A DNA stretch of 34,010 nt from a virus, in IMG/VR virus record IMGVR_UViG_3300045135_001679, positions 1-34,010 of that record; one strand, given 5' to 3'. The position numbers and the translations under genes were made by a program. A model generated the notes under the pieces. It was not told the origin of the DNA and ran no database searches. It saw only the letters and a program-made list of their open reading frames with translations. This document shows, piece by piece, positions 24,988 through 32,666 of this stretch; within the stretch, counting starts at the first letter, position 1, and each line of letters starts with the position of its first letter.

Positions 24988-25766
24988 ACTAATTTATTCA
25001 CCTTCTTGAATCCAAATATTTTGATTGAGTGTAGTTCGTTTACCGATCGGTGTGTCTTGTCATGGATATCATGCTTGTCTGTTTTGTAATCATGATAGTA
25101 CTTACCATCTTCGGTGTACATTGCAAAATTGATAATACGTCTTAGATGCGTTGTGGGATATCTCACTGTCGCACGATGCCATGAGTTCGTCAGATTAGGC
25201 CAAATGACAAACACGTTGTCTTCGTATGGTATTTCTTTAATCAGACGATCTTTACCGTCGGTGATTTGAAAGTGACCGTCGTCGGAAGTATCGCCTTTCT
25301 CTCTAAAGTATAACAGACCCGATACCAACTTGTCACCATTATCCATGTGCCAGCCGATAATATTTTTTGCCTCAGTACATGCATTGTATGCACCATACGA
25401 GTACATACTCTTGTCTTGTAGCATAGAATCGGAAAAGTTTGGATACTCTTTTTCAAAATATGGACGAAATGCTTCGTCAAGCATGTCCCGAAATCCTTCG
25501 CTATTTTGCAATGACGTTAATGTTTTCATAACAACATCATTGAACTTACCGGAGAATTTATTTGAAGGTAGTGCAGTTGTCCATCGACTCTCACTCTCAC
25601 GACCCACAAATACACCATAGCGTTCGAGATTTCGAAACTGTCTCATGGTGTCTTTGAGTTCTGCATTGTTACTAAGGTAATCAAGCATCTCTTTGTCTTG
25701 GACAAAGTCACGTATGATGATGTGTGGAAATGGTGTCTCGTGTAATTCGTAATTTAAATTAAACAT
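24984..25766 (-). CDS. 2-oxoglutarate/Fe(II)-dependent oxygenase
   Basis: A 260-residue protein with the double-stranded beta-helix signature. The start, PFPHIIIRDFVQDKEMLDYL, is typical of prolyl-hydroxylase-like phage oxygenases. Iron ligands are His140 and Asp142 (GWHMDNGDKLVSGLLYF) and His197 (SWHRATVRYP); an Arg about ten residues on (Arg209 or Arg210) would bind 2-oxoglutarate. The family uses O2 and 2-oxoglutarate to hydroxylate or demethylate a substrate, which here is unknown. T4-like marine phages often carry several such genes. It overlaps the bilin reductase by eight bases, so the two are co-translated, but a shared pathway is not implied by sequence. Confidence 0.85.
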   Translation of the reverse strand: MFNLNYELHETPFPHIIIRDFVQDKEMLDYLSNNAELKDTMRQFRNLERYGVFVGRESESRWTTALPSNKFSGKFNDVVMKTLTSLQNSEGFRDMLDEAFRPYFEKEYPNFSDSMLQDKSMYSYGAYNACTEAKNIIGWHMDNGDKLVSGLLYFREKGDTSDDGHFQITDGKDRLIKEIPYEDNVFVIWPNLTNSWHRATVRYPTTHLRRIINFAMYTEDGKYYHDYKTDKHDIHDKTHRSVNELHSIKIFGFKKVNKLV

Positions 25767-26385
25767 ATGGAAACTGTATCTTTTTGAATTTGTTTACATA
25801 TTCTTCATCAAGACCGAGCGATATCATTACGTTTTTACTGTTCTCGTTCATCAACTGGTTTTTGCAGTATTTAGCCTTACCTTCACGATGCGCTTCAGAA
25901 GATGCTGGTCGATGATCAAACCAATCTTTGAGATGCTGAATACCAAATGATATCAAGCGATCGACCTCTTCTTCGTCTCGAACATTACCTGCCGCAATCA
26001 TTGAATCACTAAAGATCTCCTTTGCCCAATCAGGCAATGGTCGAGTTCGCTCAGGTACGAATGGTGCGACTTGCTCTCGAAACTTTTGACACAAAGGGTG
26101 ATTCACATCGTCTGTAGGCGACATGTCATGAAAACATCCTGTAACTTTATTCTTGCCTACTACAACATCAAAGCCATAGATCGGCATTGGCACATATCCT
26201 TTTGAGTATGTGTTGACATGCATCATCCACATACCCTTCGAAGGTCTCATATCAATGATCGATATATGTCCCATCTCTAGTACATCTGACGACCAGAAAT
26301 AGTTGCTGTGACATTTATCCCATTCATTCACACTGTAGTGACGTTTACCATTGGTATCAAATATCTTTATGAGTTCTTCACTCAT
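25759..26385 (-). CDS. pcyX: Ferredoxin-dependent bilin reductase, PcyA/PcyX type
   Basis: A 208-residue protein (numbering from ATG 26385) that aligns with PcyA along its length. Matches include a central block HVNTYSKGYVPMPIYGFDVV, then HDMSPT, then LPDWAKEIFSDSMI, and C-terminal AHREGKAKYCKNQ. His56 and Asp73 are 17 residues apart, the same spacing as catalytic His88 and Asp105 of Synechocystis PcyA. At the PcyA Glu76 position there is Ile44 (next residue Asp45), so the Glu is absent. PcyA reduces biliverdin to phycocyanobilin; PcyX, a PcyA relative from marine phage DNA, makes phycoerythrobilin. The lack of Glu76 and the phage context favour PcyX. Electrons would come from ferredoxin; none is encoded here. 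It starts ten bases after the heme oxygenase stop. An upstream GTG (26409) is a less likely start. Confidence 0.85.
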   Translation of the reverse strand: MSEELIKIFDTNGKRHYSVNEWDKCHSNYFWSSDVLEMGHISIIDMRPSKGMWMMHVNTYSKGYVPMPIYGFDVVVGKNKVTGCFHDMSPTDDVNHPLCQKFREQVAPFVPERTRPLPDWAKEIFSDSMIAAGNVRDEEEVDRLISFGIQHLKDWFDHRPASSEAHREGKAKYCKNQLMNENSKNVMISLGLDEEYVNKFKKIQFPYV

Positions 26386-26395
26386 ATCGATAAAC

Positions 26396-26914
26396 TTATC
26401 CCACAACACGAAAGTACCTTCCTAACTCTTTACTGATATTGATGTGCCAGTGAAATCCGTTGCGAACTTCGTTCACAAACTCTTCGGTGTCTTCACACAC
26501 CTGTTCACGTATATATTCTCGTTTCTCTTCGATCTCTTCAAACTCATACATTGAAGCAGACGTAGGGTATCGCTTCTTCATGATCTGACCACCGTACATA
26601 AATCCCATGTAGTTCAGATAGATGTGAGCGCCTATGTTTTCACAATGATGTTGTAGATAATACGAATAATCAATCGATGATCCTAGAACAAAATCCGAAG
26701 GACCGCCTAATGCTTTCAGATCCTTTTCTATTGCTTTGAGTCTTCGAAACTCTGGTGGTACATGCGGATCAAGTGATGTGAATATGTGCTTGTTTGATGT
26801 GAGATAGGCTCGACGTTCTTCGTCAGTCTGTTCGCCCTTGAACATCTTAACGTTGAATGGCAGTGCTTCTAACTCGGTGTGAAGATCGTTTGTGGCTTCT
26901 CGAATAAAACTCAT
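26396..26914 (-). CDS. ho1: Heme oxygenase (HO1 type)
   Basis: A 172-residue heme oxygenase, shorter than the cyanobacterial enzymes (about 240) because the C-terminal tail is missing. The proximal heme ligand is His12 in REATNDLHTELEALPFN. The distal helix with its flexible glycines is YMGFMYGGQIMKKRYP (Gly104, Gly108, Gly109). IDYSYYLQHHCENIGAHIYL and EDTEEFVNEVRNGFHWHINI are also family patterns. The enzyme opens heme to biliverdin, CO and iron, using ferredoxin electrons. It directly precedes the bilin reductase, so together they form a two-step heme-to-phycobilin route. Its ATG overlaps the stop of the DruA-like gene (ATGA). Confidence 0.92.
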   Translation of the reverse strand: MSFIREATNDLHTELEALPFNVKMFKGEQTDEERRAYLTSNKHIFTSLDPHVPPEFRRLKAIEKDLKALGGPSDFVLGSSIDYSYYLQHHCENIGAHIYLNYMGFMYGGQIMKKRYPTSASMYEFEEIEEKREYIREQVCEDTEEFVNEVRNGFHWHINISKELGRYFRVVG

Positions 26915-28242
26915 CGTCCTACCTCATTTAAATATTTTTCTTTAGTTTCTTCCCACGTCAAATAGATCAAATCATCGTAGAACAATGTCTCGTCAGACAC
27001 ACGATCGTTTTCTACCAAATTTCTAATACGTTTCGATGCGTATTTAGTTTTCCACAATTCAACTAAGGTCTCGTCCGAAGTATCTATAGACTTTATGAGT
27101 TTTGTCTCATCTATTTCACCACGTAAAAACTCTTTGGTGTTGTCATACAAAGGAGCAAAGTATATACCTCGACCGTGTTCACATGATATCAAGTGCTTAG
27201 GTATTTTCAATTTCGAATATGTGAAGTGAAACGAACGATTACGGTGATCACGCTTGTATGGCATACCCGAAGCCTTCACTGCCTCATACCATTCAAAGTA
27301 TTTGTATGTGTGATGCTTTGCCATCCACTTCAGTATTTTAGCTTGGGTGTCTTTGTGTGTTTCGTATGCCATTGAGCCTGAACTAAAGCCCATTTTCTTC
27401 CAGTGTTTAAGACGATCATACTGAGAAAGACCACCTTGCTTTGTCTTACCGTATAGAGATGTTGTGGTAACACCAGTCAGAACATCACCATATTTTTCTT
27501 TCCACAGGTTCTGCACTGTGTCAGACAAACACAGTAATGCAAGCAATTTGCCTCCGACGTAGTTGTAGCCTAACGGTTGCGTCGGTACAATTGTACTGCC
27601 AATAGCAGTGTAATTGATCATATTGCCTTGGGTTTTCTTTTCACGTTCCCACCCTATCCAATTGTCACGGGGTGTTAAGTCGAGAAAGTCCGAAGATATG
27701 CACATTACACCAAGATATTTACCGGTAACTTCATCGATGACCTGAAAGTTTAAATTGCGACCAATATTAGGATTGTTCTTCATGGTCGATGTGAAATTTC
27801 GTACTAGATTCCACTCAGCCGCTAACGTATCGGTACGCTTAGTCTTCTCAGTAACAATACTACCATCAACACCCACACGAGTAATTTCTTGAGTATCGTC
27901 GGTATACACAAGTTTAGGCTTCAGTTTCCGATAATCATCAGGATGTTCAGGACGCCAAATGTTAGACTTAGCGGCATCGATCGCTTTCTTCTGATTAGGA
28001 TCTTTGAGTTGAACCTCTTCGCCGAACAAGGTAGAGACGGTTTCAGTAGGATATTTACGATGCACCTCAAGCCATTTCTGGTAAAGTGTATATTCACCAA
28101 CGGTCATCTGCGAAACAAATTCTAGGTCTTTCATGATTGTTTCACGCATCTCTTCATCAGAAATGTCTTCGATGGATTCTATATCAGCGTTTGCCTGAAA
28201 CAATTCCCATTGTTCTTCAATGCTTACTTCACTTGTCTTCAT
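26911..28242 (-). CDS. DruA-like (DUF4338) protein
   Basis: Start set at ATG 28242 with GGAA just upstream (443 residues); the in-frame ATG at 28320 would overlap the nuclease gene by 92 bases. The N-terminal 140 residues are acidic and helical. Residues about 165-295 resemble the DUF4338/DruA domain: KYLGVMCISSDFLDLTPRDN, WIGWE, then GSTIVPTQPLGYNYVGGKLL, ALLCLSD, W-x-x-KYGDVLTGVTTTSLYG. In bacteria DruA is the common component of Druantia defence systems, and the fold is discussed as acyltransferase (Mom)-like. A phage copy could be a DNA-modifying or counter-defence protein; this is inference. It lies between a nuclease and the heme oxygenase gene. Confidence 0.6.
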   Translation of the reverse strand: MKTSEVSIEEQWELFQANADIESIEDISDEEMRETIMKDLEFVSQMTVGEYTLYQKWLEVHRKYPTETVSTLFGEEVQLKDPNQKKAIDAAKSNIWRPEHPDDYRKLKPKLVYTDDTQEITRVGVDGSIVTEKTKRTDTLAAEWNLVRNFTSTMKNNPNIGRNLNFQVIDEVTGKYLGVMCISSDFLDLTPRDNWIGWEREKKTQGNMINYTAIGSTIVPTQPLGYNYVGGKLLALLCLSDTVQNLWKEKYGDVLTGVTTTSLYGKTKQGGLSQYDRLKHWKKMGFSSGSMAYETHKDTQAKILKWMAKHHTYKYFEWYEAVKASGMPYKRDHRNRSFHFTYSKLKIPKHLISCEHGRGIYFAPLYDNTKEFLRGEIDETKLIKSIDTSDETLVELWKTKYASKRIRNLVENDRVSDETLFYDDLIYLTWEETKEKYLNEVGR

Positions 28243-28891
28243 ATTTCCGAATTGTCTCCAACAATCTGTCTGTCCAATTATCACGATGCTCAACGAATAT
28301 TTGAGGCTGTTCGTCATCAACGGCGATCAGTGTCACGAGTTGAGTGATAGGTATACCTGTTCGTTCTTCAAACATTATAGCATATGCGGCTTCTTGCATA
28401 AAGTAGTTTTCGATATATTTTTTCTGCTTGATCTTACGAGAAGTCTTAAAGTCGATGATCGAAATCTTGCCGTCAAACTCTGCTACACAGTCAACTCGTC
28501 CCGCTACACGCAAGTGGTGAGAGAAGAGAGGCACTTCTTGAGCATAGATCTTGCCGATACGAGTATCTAGGATTTCTTTAAGTGGCAGAAAATTATCGAT
28601 AATATTCAGAGCATACTTTTCTTTGTAGTTCTCAACGTTGTTCAGATAATCTTCGACAATAGCATGTACTGCTGTACCACGTGTGGAGGCACGGTGGGAA
28701 ATTCGGTTCGCTTCTTCTTCACCAACACGTTTACGCCATGCTTTGATGGCGTCTTCGGAGAGAATAGAAAGAACTGTCGTTATAGAAGGATACTTGCGAC
28801 CGTCAGGTGTAGAATAGAGTCGACCTGACTCTGAAGTATCCGCATTTAAATCATCATAACCAAGATCAACACCAACATGTTCAAACATCAT
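28229..28891 (-). CDS. RecB/Cas4-like PD-(D/E)xK exonuclease
   Basis: A 220-residue protein with the full RecB-family nuclease pattern: RGTAVHAIVEDYL (His76), IYAQEVPLFSHHL (Glu119), VAGRVDCVAEFDG (Asp134), ISIIDFKTSRK (Asp147, Lys149) and FMQEAAYAIMFEE (Gln166-x-x-x-Tyr170). These residues bind Mg2+ and DNA ends in RecB, Cas4 and MGME1-type exonucleases. A single-domain form like this is common in T4-like marine phages, where it probably acts in recombination or host DNA breakdown. It overlaps the DruA-like gene by 14 bases and the upstream gene by four. Confidence 0.88.
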   Translation of the reverse strand: MMFEHVGVDLGYDDLNADTSESGRLYSTPDGRKYPSITTVLSILSEDAIKAWRKRVGEEEANRISHRASTRGTAVHAIVEDYLNNVENYKEKYALNIIDNFLPLKEILDTRIGKIYAQEVPLFSHHLRVAGRVDCVAEFDGKISIIDFKTSRKIKQKKYIENYFMQEAAYAIMFEERTGIPITQLVTLIAVDDEQPQIFVEHRDNWTDRLLETIRKYEDK

Positions 28892-29637
28892 TTAGCCTTT
28901 CGTTTTATAGCCTCTTGTGCACGTCTTTGCTTTCGATTTAGAGGCTGTGTATCAATGGGCACGTGCATACCACGACCATCACTAATGTCACTAACATCTT
29001 GAGTGGTCTGTGCCTTTGTCAGTTTATCATTATACACCACCACTTCCATATTGTCAAGTTTCGGTATCTTTAAATTATCATGATTGTGATGAAGCACAAA
29101 CTTAGTGTTGGGAAACTCTCGAAAGATATCACGCCAGATAGGACGCCAGTTGTTTAACAGTCTGAAGTTGTTGGTGGTTGTACGATCACTGGATAGAATC
29201 AGATCAGTCACACTACGCATGTTGAAATCAAACAGTGTGTCGAATCCGTACATGTGAATCTCATCTGCTTTCTTTTGGTTGGCGGCATAGTGAACTGCCA
29301 TATGACCACAGTTAAAATTCGTCGCATTACCTGCATACGCTGGTACGTGCGTGTAGAACTCTTTGACACGATTAGCATACTTGAGATAGAAAGCAGATCG
29401 CTCATACATCCAGATACGAGGTCGAGTACCTAAAACCCACTCGTACTGATCCAGTTTGATCGAACCCTCTGTCAATGCCATCATCATCTTAAAGTCGACC
29501 ATGCATGTTGCATACACGTCTTGAGGTGCCATTTCAAATGGAGGCATATTGCAAAGGAGATTGTATCCTTCTCGCTTCTCTCTTTTATAGTAAACGGCTT
29601 TATCGCCGTTGCCAATTACATGAAATACTTTACTCAT
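28888..29637 (-). CDS. Putative sugar-transfer protein (GT29/GT42 or DUF115-like)
   Basis: A 249-residue protein with a start like Rossmann-type transferases, MSKVFHVIGNGDKAVYYKRE. The middle has NFNCGHMAVHYAANQKKADE and IHMYGFDTLFDFNM, then a Trp/Arg-rich segment and KFVLHHNHD. The pattern GNG near the start, a GxxAxxxA helix and a YGFD loop recalls sialyltransferase-like or DUF115 proteins, but the match is weak. The C-terminus is basic (LNRKQRRAQEAIKRK). Next to three glycosyltransferase-like genes, so a glycan role is likely by context. Overlaps the GT8-like gene by eight bases. Confidence 0.5.
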   Translation of the reverse strand: MSKVFHVIGNGDKAVYYKREKREGYNLLCNMPPFEMAPQDVYATCMVDFKMMMALTEGSIKLDQYEWVLGTRPRIWMYERSAFYLKYANRVKEFYTHVPAYAGNATNFNCGHMAVHYAANQKKADEIHMYGFDTLFDFNMRSVTDLILSSDRTTTNNFRLLNNWRPIWRDIFREFPNTKFVLHHNHDNLKIPKLDNMEVVVYNDKLTKAQTTQDVSDISDGRGMHVPIDTQPLNRKQRRAQEAIKRKAK

Positions 29638-30286
29638 TATACATTAATTTCCGTATCTGATCTTTACCTGCTTGACCTGTCCAATGCATACACAGCTTGT
29701 TGGGATTATCTTGTCCATCTATTAGCTGTATACGCAACCAGTTGTATATATTAGGTACGTCAGCGATGTGCATCAATCTCATCATAGGATTGATTCTCAC
29801 TATTTCATGTAGTATTTCTTGATCGCCAAGTCTTGGATTATTTAAGCAACTCTGCATCCACTTTTTTAGAATCGGTGGCTTACCACGAATCGCTACGACA
29901 CCTGAGTTGTGCCATTTCTCACCTCGTCGTGCAGACCATGGCTTGTCTTCGACCATGGCGAGTTTATCGTTCTCAACGTATTTGAAAATACCAGATAGAT
30001 CACCTAGTACCTGAATGTCGGTATCGATCCAACACGTTTCTTCGTAAGGTGAATGATACAGTGCCGCAGGCTTATAGAACCATCCACCTACTGATTGCTT
30101 GGGTAAGTCTATGATTTCTATCTTCTCGACCTGATATAACCAAGACCGTGTTTCTTGGGTGATACCAAAATCACAAAACACCAATGGTGTATCATTGTGC
30201 TTCTTATAGTTCTTGATGAACCACTTGAGCATCCATTCGGTATTAGAATCACATCCTGTTATAAAGGCTCTATTCGACTTTGACAA
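29630..30286 (-). CDS. Glycosyltransferase, GT8-like
   Basis: A 218-residue protein with a GT-A pattern: SNRAFITGCDSNTEWMLKWF at the start, a metal-binding DxD motif at Asp88-Thr-Asp90 in CWIDTDIQVLGDLSG, then KWHNSGVVAIRGKPP (the acceptor-loop HNSG) and CMHWTGQAGK near the C-terminus, as in GT8 enzymes. No signal or membrane segment. It should move a sugar from a nucleotide-sugar to an unknown acceptor. It overlaps the GT25-like gene by 17 bases, as part of one operon. Confidence 0.7.
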   Translation of the reverse strand: MSKSNRAFITGCDSNTEWMLKWFIKNYKKHNDTPLVFCDFGITQETRSWLYQVEKIEIIDLPKQSVGGWFYKPAALYHSPYEETCWIDTDIQVLGDLSGIFKYVENDKLAMVEDKPWSARRGEKWHNSGVVAIRGKPPILKKWMQSCLNNPRLGDQEILHEIVRINPMMRLMHIADVPNIYNWLRIQLIDGQDNPNKLCMHWTGQAGKDQIRKLMYNE

Positions 30287-30932
30287 AATCGTAACTCCCT
30301 TCTTTGTAGTTGTGCTTGGCGTAACAGCCCGTCTTGTTTTGAATCGTAGTGAACGTATCTTTAGCGACCACAGGCCAAGGGTAATATTCCTCTAGCCAAG
30401 GAAAAAGGTCTACGTTCAAATAAACATCAGTCGCTTGAGCATAGAATGGTGCCTGTTCAACTAAAACTTTGGCACCTGCTGGCTTAAGTTTGTATGCGTG
30501 TGCGCCTGGAAAGTATTTCTTACTCGTCAATGGTATGACGCCCATCTGAAACGGCTGAACAAACTTACCATAGCTCGGTGCACCAAGACTGAGACAACCT
30601 TTGTAAGGTGCGTACTGTGGTATCTGATCAAGAACAACAGCGTCATGCTCAAAGATCACAAACTCTTCTTTACCCTTAGCACACATATCCCATAGTGTAT
30701 AGTGAGACATGAATGCCGAGATCACATTGTCAGGTCGTGAGCCAACATCATGCTTGAATCCTTCAAGGTTGATTTGTCGTTTCTTGGCTAACGCTTTCGG
30801 ATTCTTCTTAGGCGTGATAGCATCAAACATCTCGACGTGAAGATTAGATTTGTCGTTGGCACTTTTGATACAACGCTCAGAACACTTAACAGATCCATCT
30901 AAATCGGTTATCGTAATAACAAATGCTTTCAT
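30270..30932 (-). CDS. Glycosyltransferase, GT25-like
   Basis: A 220-residue protein of the GT25 (LPS galactosyltransferase) type. It has the short N-terminal ITITDLDGSVKCSERC strand, a helix with SAFMSHYTLWDMCAKGKEEF, the metal-site motif EHD at 95-97 (FVIFEHDAVV) and the later PGAHAYKLKPAGAKVLVEQA, a GT25 pattern. Probably adds a sugar to a glycan such as host LPS or a virion glycan. Its stop lies in the GT8-like gene, and the next gene upstream ends one base before its ATG. Confidence 0.72.
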   Translation of the reverse strand: MKAFVITITDLDGSVKCSERCIKSANDKSNLHVEMFDAITPKKNPKALAKKRQINLEGFKHDVGSRPDNVISAFMSHYTLWDMCAKGKEEFVIFEHDAVVLDQIPQYAPYKGCLSLGAPSYGKFVQPFQMGVIPLTSKKYFPGAHAYKLKPAGAKVLVEQAPFYAQATDVYLNVDLFPWLEEYYPWPVVAKDTFTTIQNKTGCYAKHNYKEGSYDFVKVE

Positions 30933-30933
30933 T

Positions 30934-31701
30934 CTATTCGCTCGGTTTTGTAAAGTAATCGCCTTTATGATGCGTACAATACTTAGATAACGGCACGTTC
31001 TTCCAACTGTTCCATGACATCTTCAGTTTGGGCGGGAGTAATTTGTGTGACTCAATGCCTTGTGCTTCCAAGTATTGTATACAATGTTGAAACGCATGGC
31101 AATCCGTCCAGCCTGTTTTAATATCAAATAGTTTCAAATCATCGTACAAGGTTCTCATCTCTTGCCAATACAAATCGTTGGCTGAATGATGAGTGTCAAA
31201 GCCTATGTAACCCGTGTCGGGAAAAAGATAAGAACCCGTCTCACGATTTATATAAGAAGCAAACTTACCTTCTTCAAACAACGTGTAAAGAAAATCATCA
31301 GGCATCTTTTTATGGAATATCACATCAGAGTCTATGTAACACAGATAGCGATTGGTCAGTGGTAAAGAATTTAATATGGCATAGACTTTGTAACAGAAAC
31401 GATGCGCATCCCACAGCCACATATCACTTTTAGTATATGACATGTTTTCGCTTTTCTTATTAGATCGTCTTCGCTGTACCTTAGTGGCAAGTAGATCTTT
31501 TGACTTCTCCTGAAAAGCCTTTACTTCAGTGAGATCAAACGGTACATAAGTGATCTTGTCAGTATTCTCAGGTAGATTATCACCCTCATACTGAACGATG
31601 ATATTGCAGTTGTCGGGCAAACATTTCTCAGCCGCCTTCACATTATCGAATGCGTATTGATAACGTTCGGGGAATGTAAAGACGGCAGTAAAATCCATCA
31701 T
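30934..31701 (-). CDS. Putative glycosyltransferase with DSD motif
   Basis: Start set at ATG 31701, where ATGA overlaps the gmd stop; the ATG at 31770 would run 73 bases into gmd. The 255-residue product has a GT-A type DxD motif, Asp124-Ser-Asp126 in YLCYIDSDVIFHKK, and later SYLFPDTGYIGFDTHHSAND and TGWTDCHAFQHCIQYLEAQG. Family not recognised with certainty. Its place between gmd and GT25-like points to use of an activated sugar made by the two upstream enzymes. Confidence 0.6.
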   Translation of the reverse strand: MMDFTAVFTFPERYQYAFDNVKAAEKCLPDNCNIIVQYEGDNLPENTDKITYVPFDLTEVKAFQEKSKDLLATKVQRRRSNKKSENMSYTKSDMWLWDAHRFCYKVYAILNSLPLTNRYLCYIDSDVIFHKKMPDDFLYTLFEEGKFASYINRETGSYLFPDTGYIGFDTHHSANDLYWQEMRTLYDDLKLFDIKTGWTDCHAFQHCIQYLEAQGIESHKLLPPKLKMSWNSWKNVPLSKYCTHHKGDYFTKPSE

Positions 31702-32666
31702 GACAACCTTTGTAGGTCTGCTTGTACCATAATCGAAGCCAGTTCTTTCAGTTCCATCTTGGCTTCCCATCCGAGTTTCTCTTTTGCTTTCGAAGCATCA
31801 CCTAACAGAACATGGAGTTCGGCAGGACGGAAAAACTTAGGGTCTTGTTTAACATACTGTGACCAATCGGCTATTCCAACTTCGGCAAAGGCAAGATCAA
31901 GGAAGTCCCGAATGCTGTAGCTCTTTCCTGTAGCGAGAACATAATCGTCAGGCTCTTCTTGTTGAAGCATCATCCACATACCTTCAACAAACTCTCCTGC
32001 AAATCCCCAATCACGTTTGGCTTCCAGATTACCCAACACAATCTCGTCACTTAAGCCAAGTTTGATTCGAGCAACACCATCACTAATCTTCCGAGTCACA
32101 AACTCAATGCCCCGAGTCGGACTTTCATGATTGAAGAGAATACCGCCACAAGCGAACATGTCATAACTTTCACGATAGTTGACGACCATATTATGAGCAA
32201 ACGCTTTGGCAACACCGTATGGAGAACGAGGAATAAAAGGTGTCAACTCAGTCTTAGGCTCTGCACCGCCTGAGTTGCCGTACATCTCAGAAGTACCTGC
32301 TTGATACAGTTTGGTATGAGGACTAAACTGTCGGATTGCTTCGAGAACATACAACACACCCATACCATTCACAGCCGAAACATAGACAGGCATCTGCCAT
32401 GACAAACCCACAAAACTTTGGGCGGCAAGATTGTAGAACTCGTCAGGTTGAATATCTTTGACGATATTCTGAATACTACACTGATCTGTTAAATCAGCAC
32501 TAACTAACTCAATCTGATCTTTGATACCAAGCCATTCGAGATTTTCGAATGACTGATTGATTCGACGTGAAATAACGCCATAGACTTTGTAGCCCTTACC
32601 AAGAAGAAACTTGGCAAGGTAACCACCGTCTTGACCGGTAACACCAGTAACTATTGCAGTCTTCAT
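31698..32666 (-). CDS. gmd: GDP-mannose 4,6-dehydratase
   Basis: A 322-residue short-chain dehydrogenase/reductase. The NAD(P) site is GVTGQDGGYLAKFL (Gly8, Gly11, Gly14). FYNLAAQSFVGLSW and TSEMYG (Thr125-Ser-Glu) are Gmd-specific, and the catalytic Tyr150-x3-Lys154 lies in SPYGVAKA. NHESPTRGIEFVTRKI and GNLEAKRDWGFAGEFVEGMW complete the match. It converts GDP-mannose to GDP-4-keto-6-deoxymannose, the precursor of fucose, rhamnose, perosamine and colitose. The next gene upstream, a ColD-like enzyme, fits the last route. It overlaps both neighbours by four bases. Confidence 0.95.
   Translation of the reverse strand: MKTAIVTGVTGQDGGYLAKFLLGKGYKVYGVISRRINQSFENLEWLGIKDQIELVSADLTDQCSIQNIVKDIQPDEFYNLAAQSFVGLSWQMPVYVSAVNGMGVLYVLEAIRQFSPHTKLYQAGTSEMYGNSGGAEPKTELTPFIPRSPYGVAKAFAHNMVVNYRESYDMFACGGILFNHESPTRGIEFVTRKISDGVARIKLGLSDEIVLGNLEAKRDWGFAGEFVEGMWMMLQQEEPDDYVLATGKSYSIRDFLDLAFAEVGIADWSQYVKQDPKFFRPAELHVLLGDASKAKEKLGWEAKMELKELASIMVQADLQRLS

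Noticed and set aside
26386-26409. GTG start extending the bilin reductase by eight residues
   Set aside because: It overlaps the heme oxygenase stop region, uses a weaker start codon and adds residues not matching PcyA; ATG 26385 preferred, though not proven.
31702-31770. Upstream start for the DSD-motif glycosyltransferase
   Set aside because: It would lie inside the conserved end of gmd; ATGA overlap at 31701 is the more usual arrangement here.
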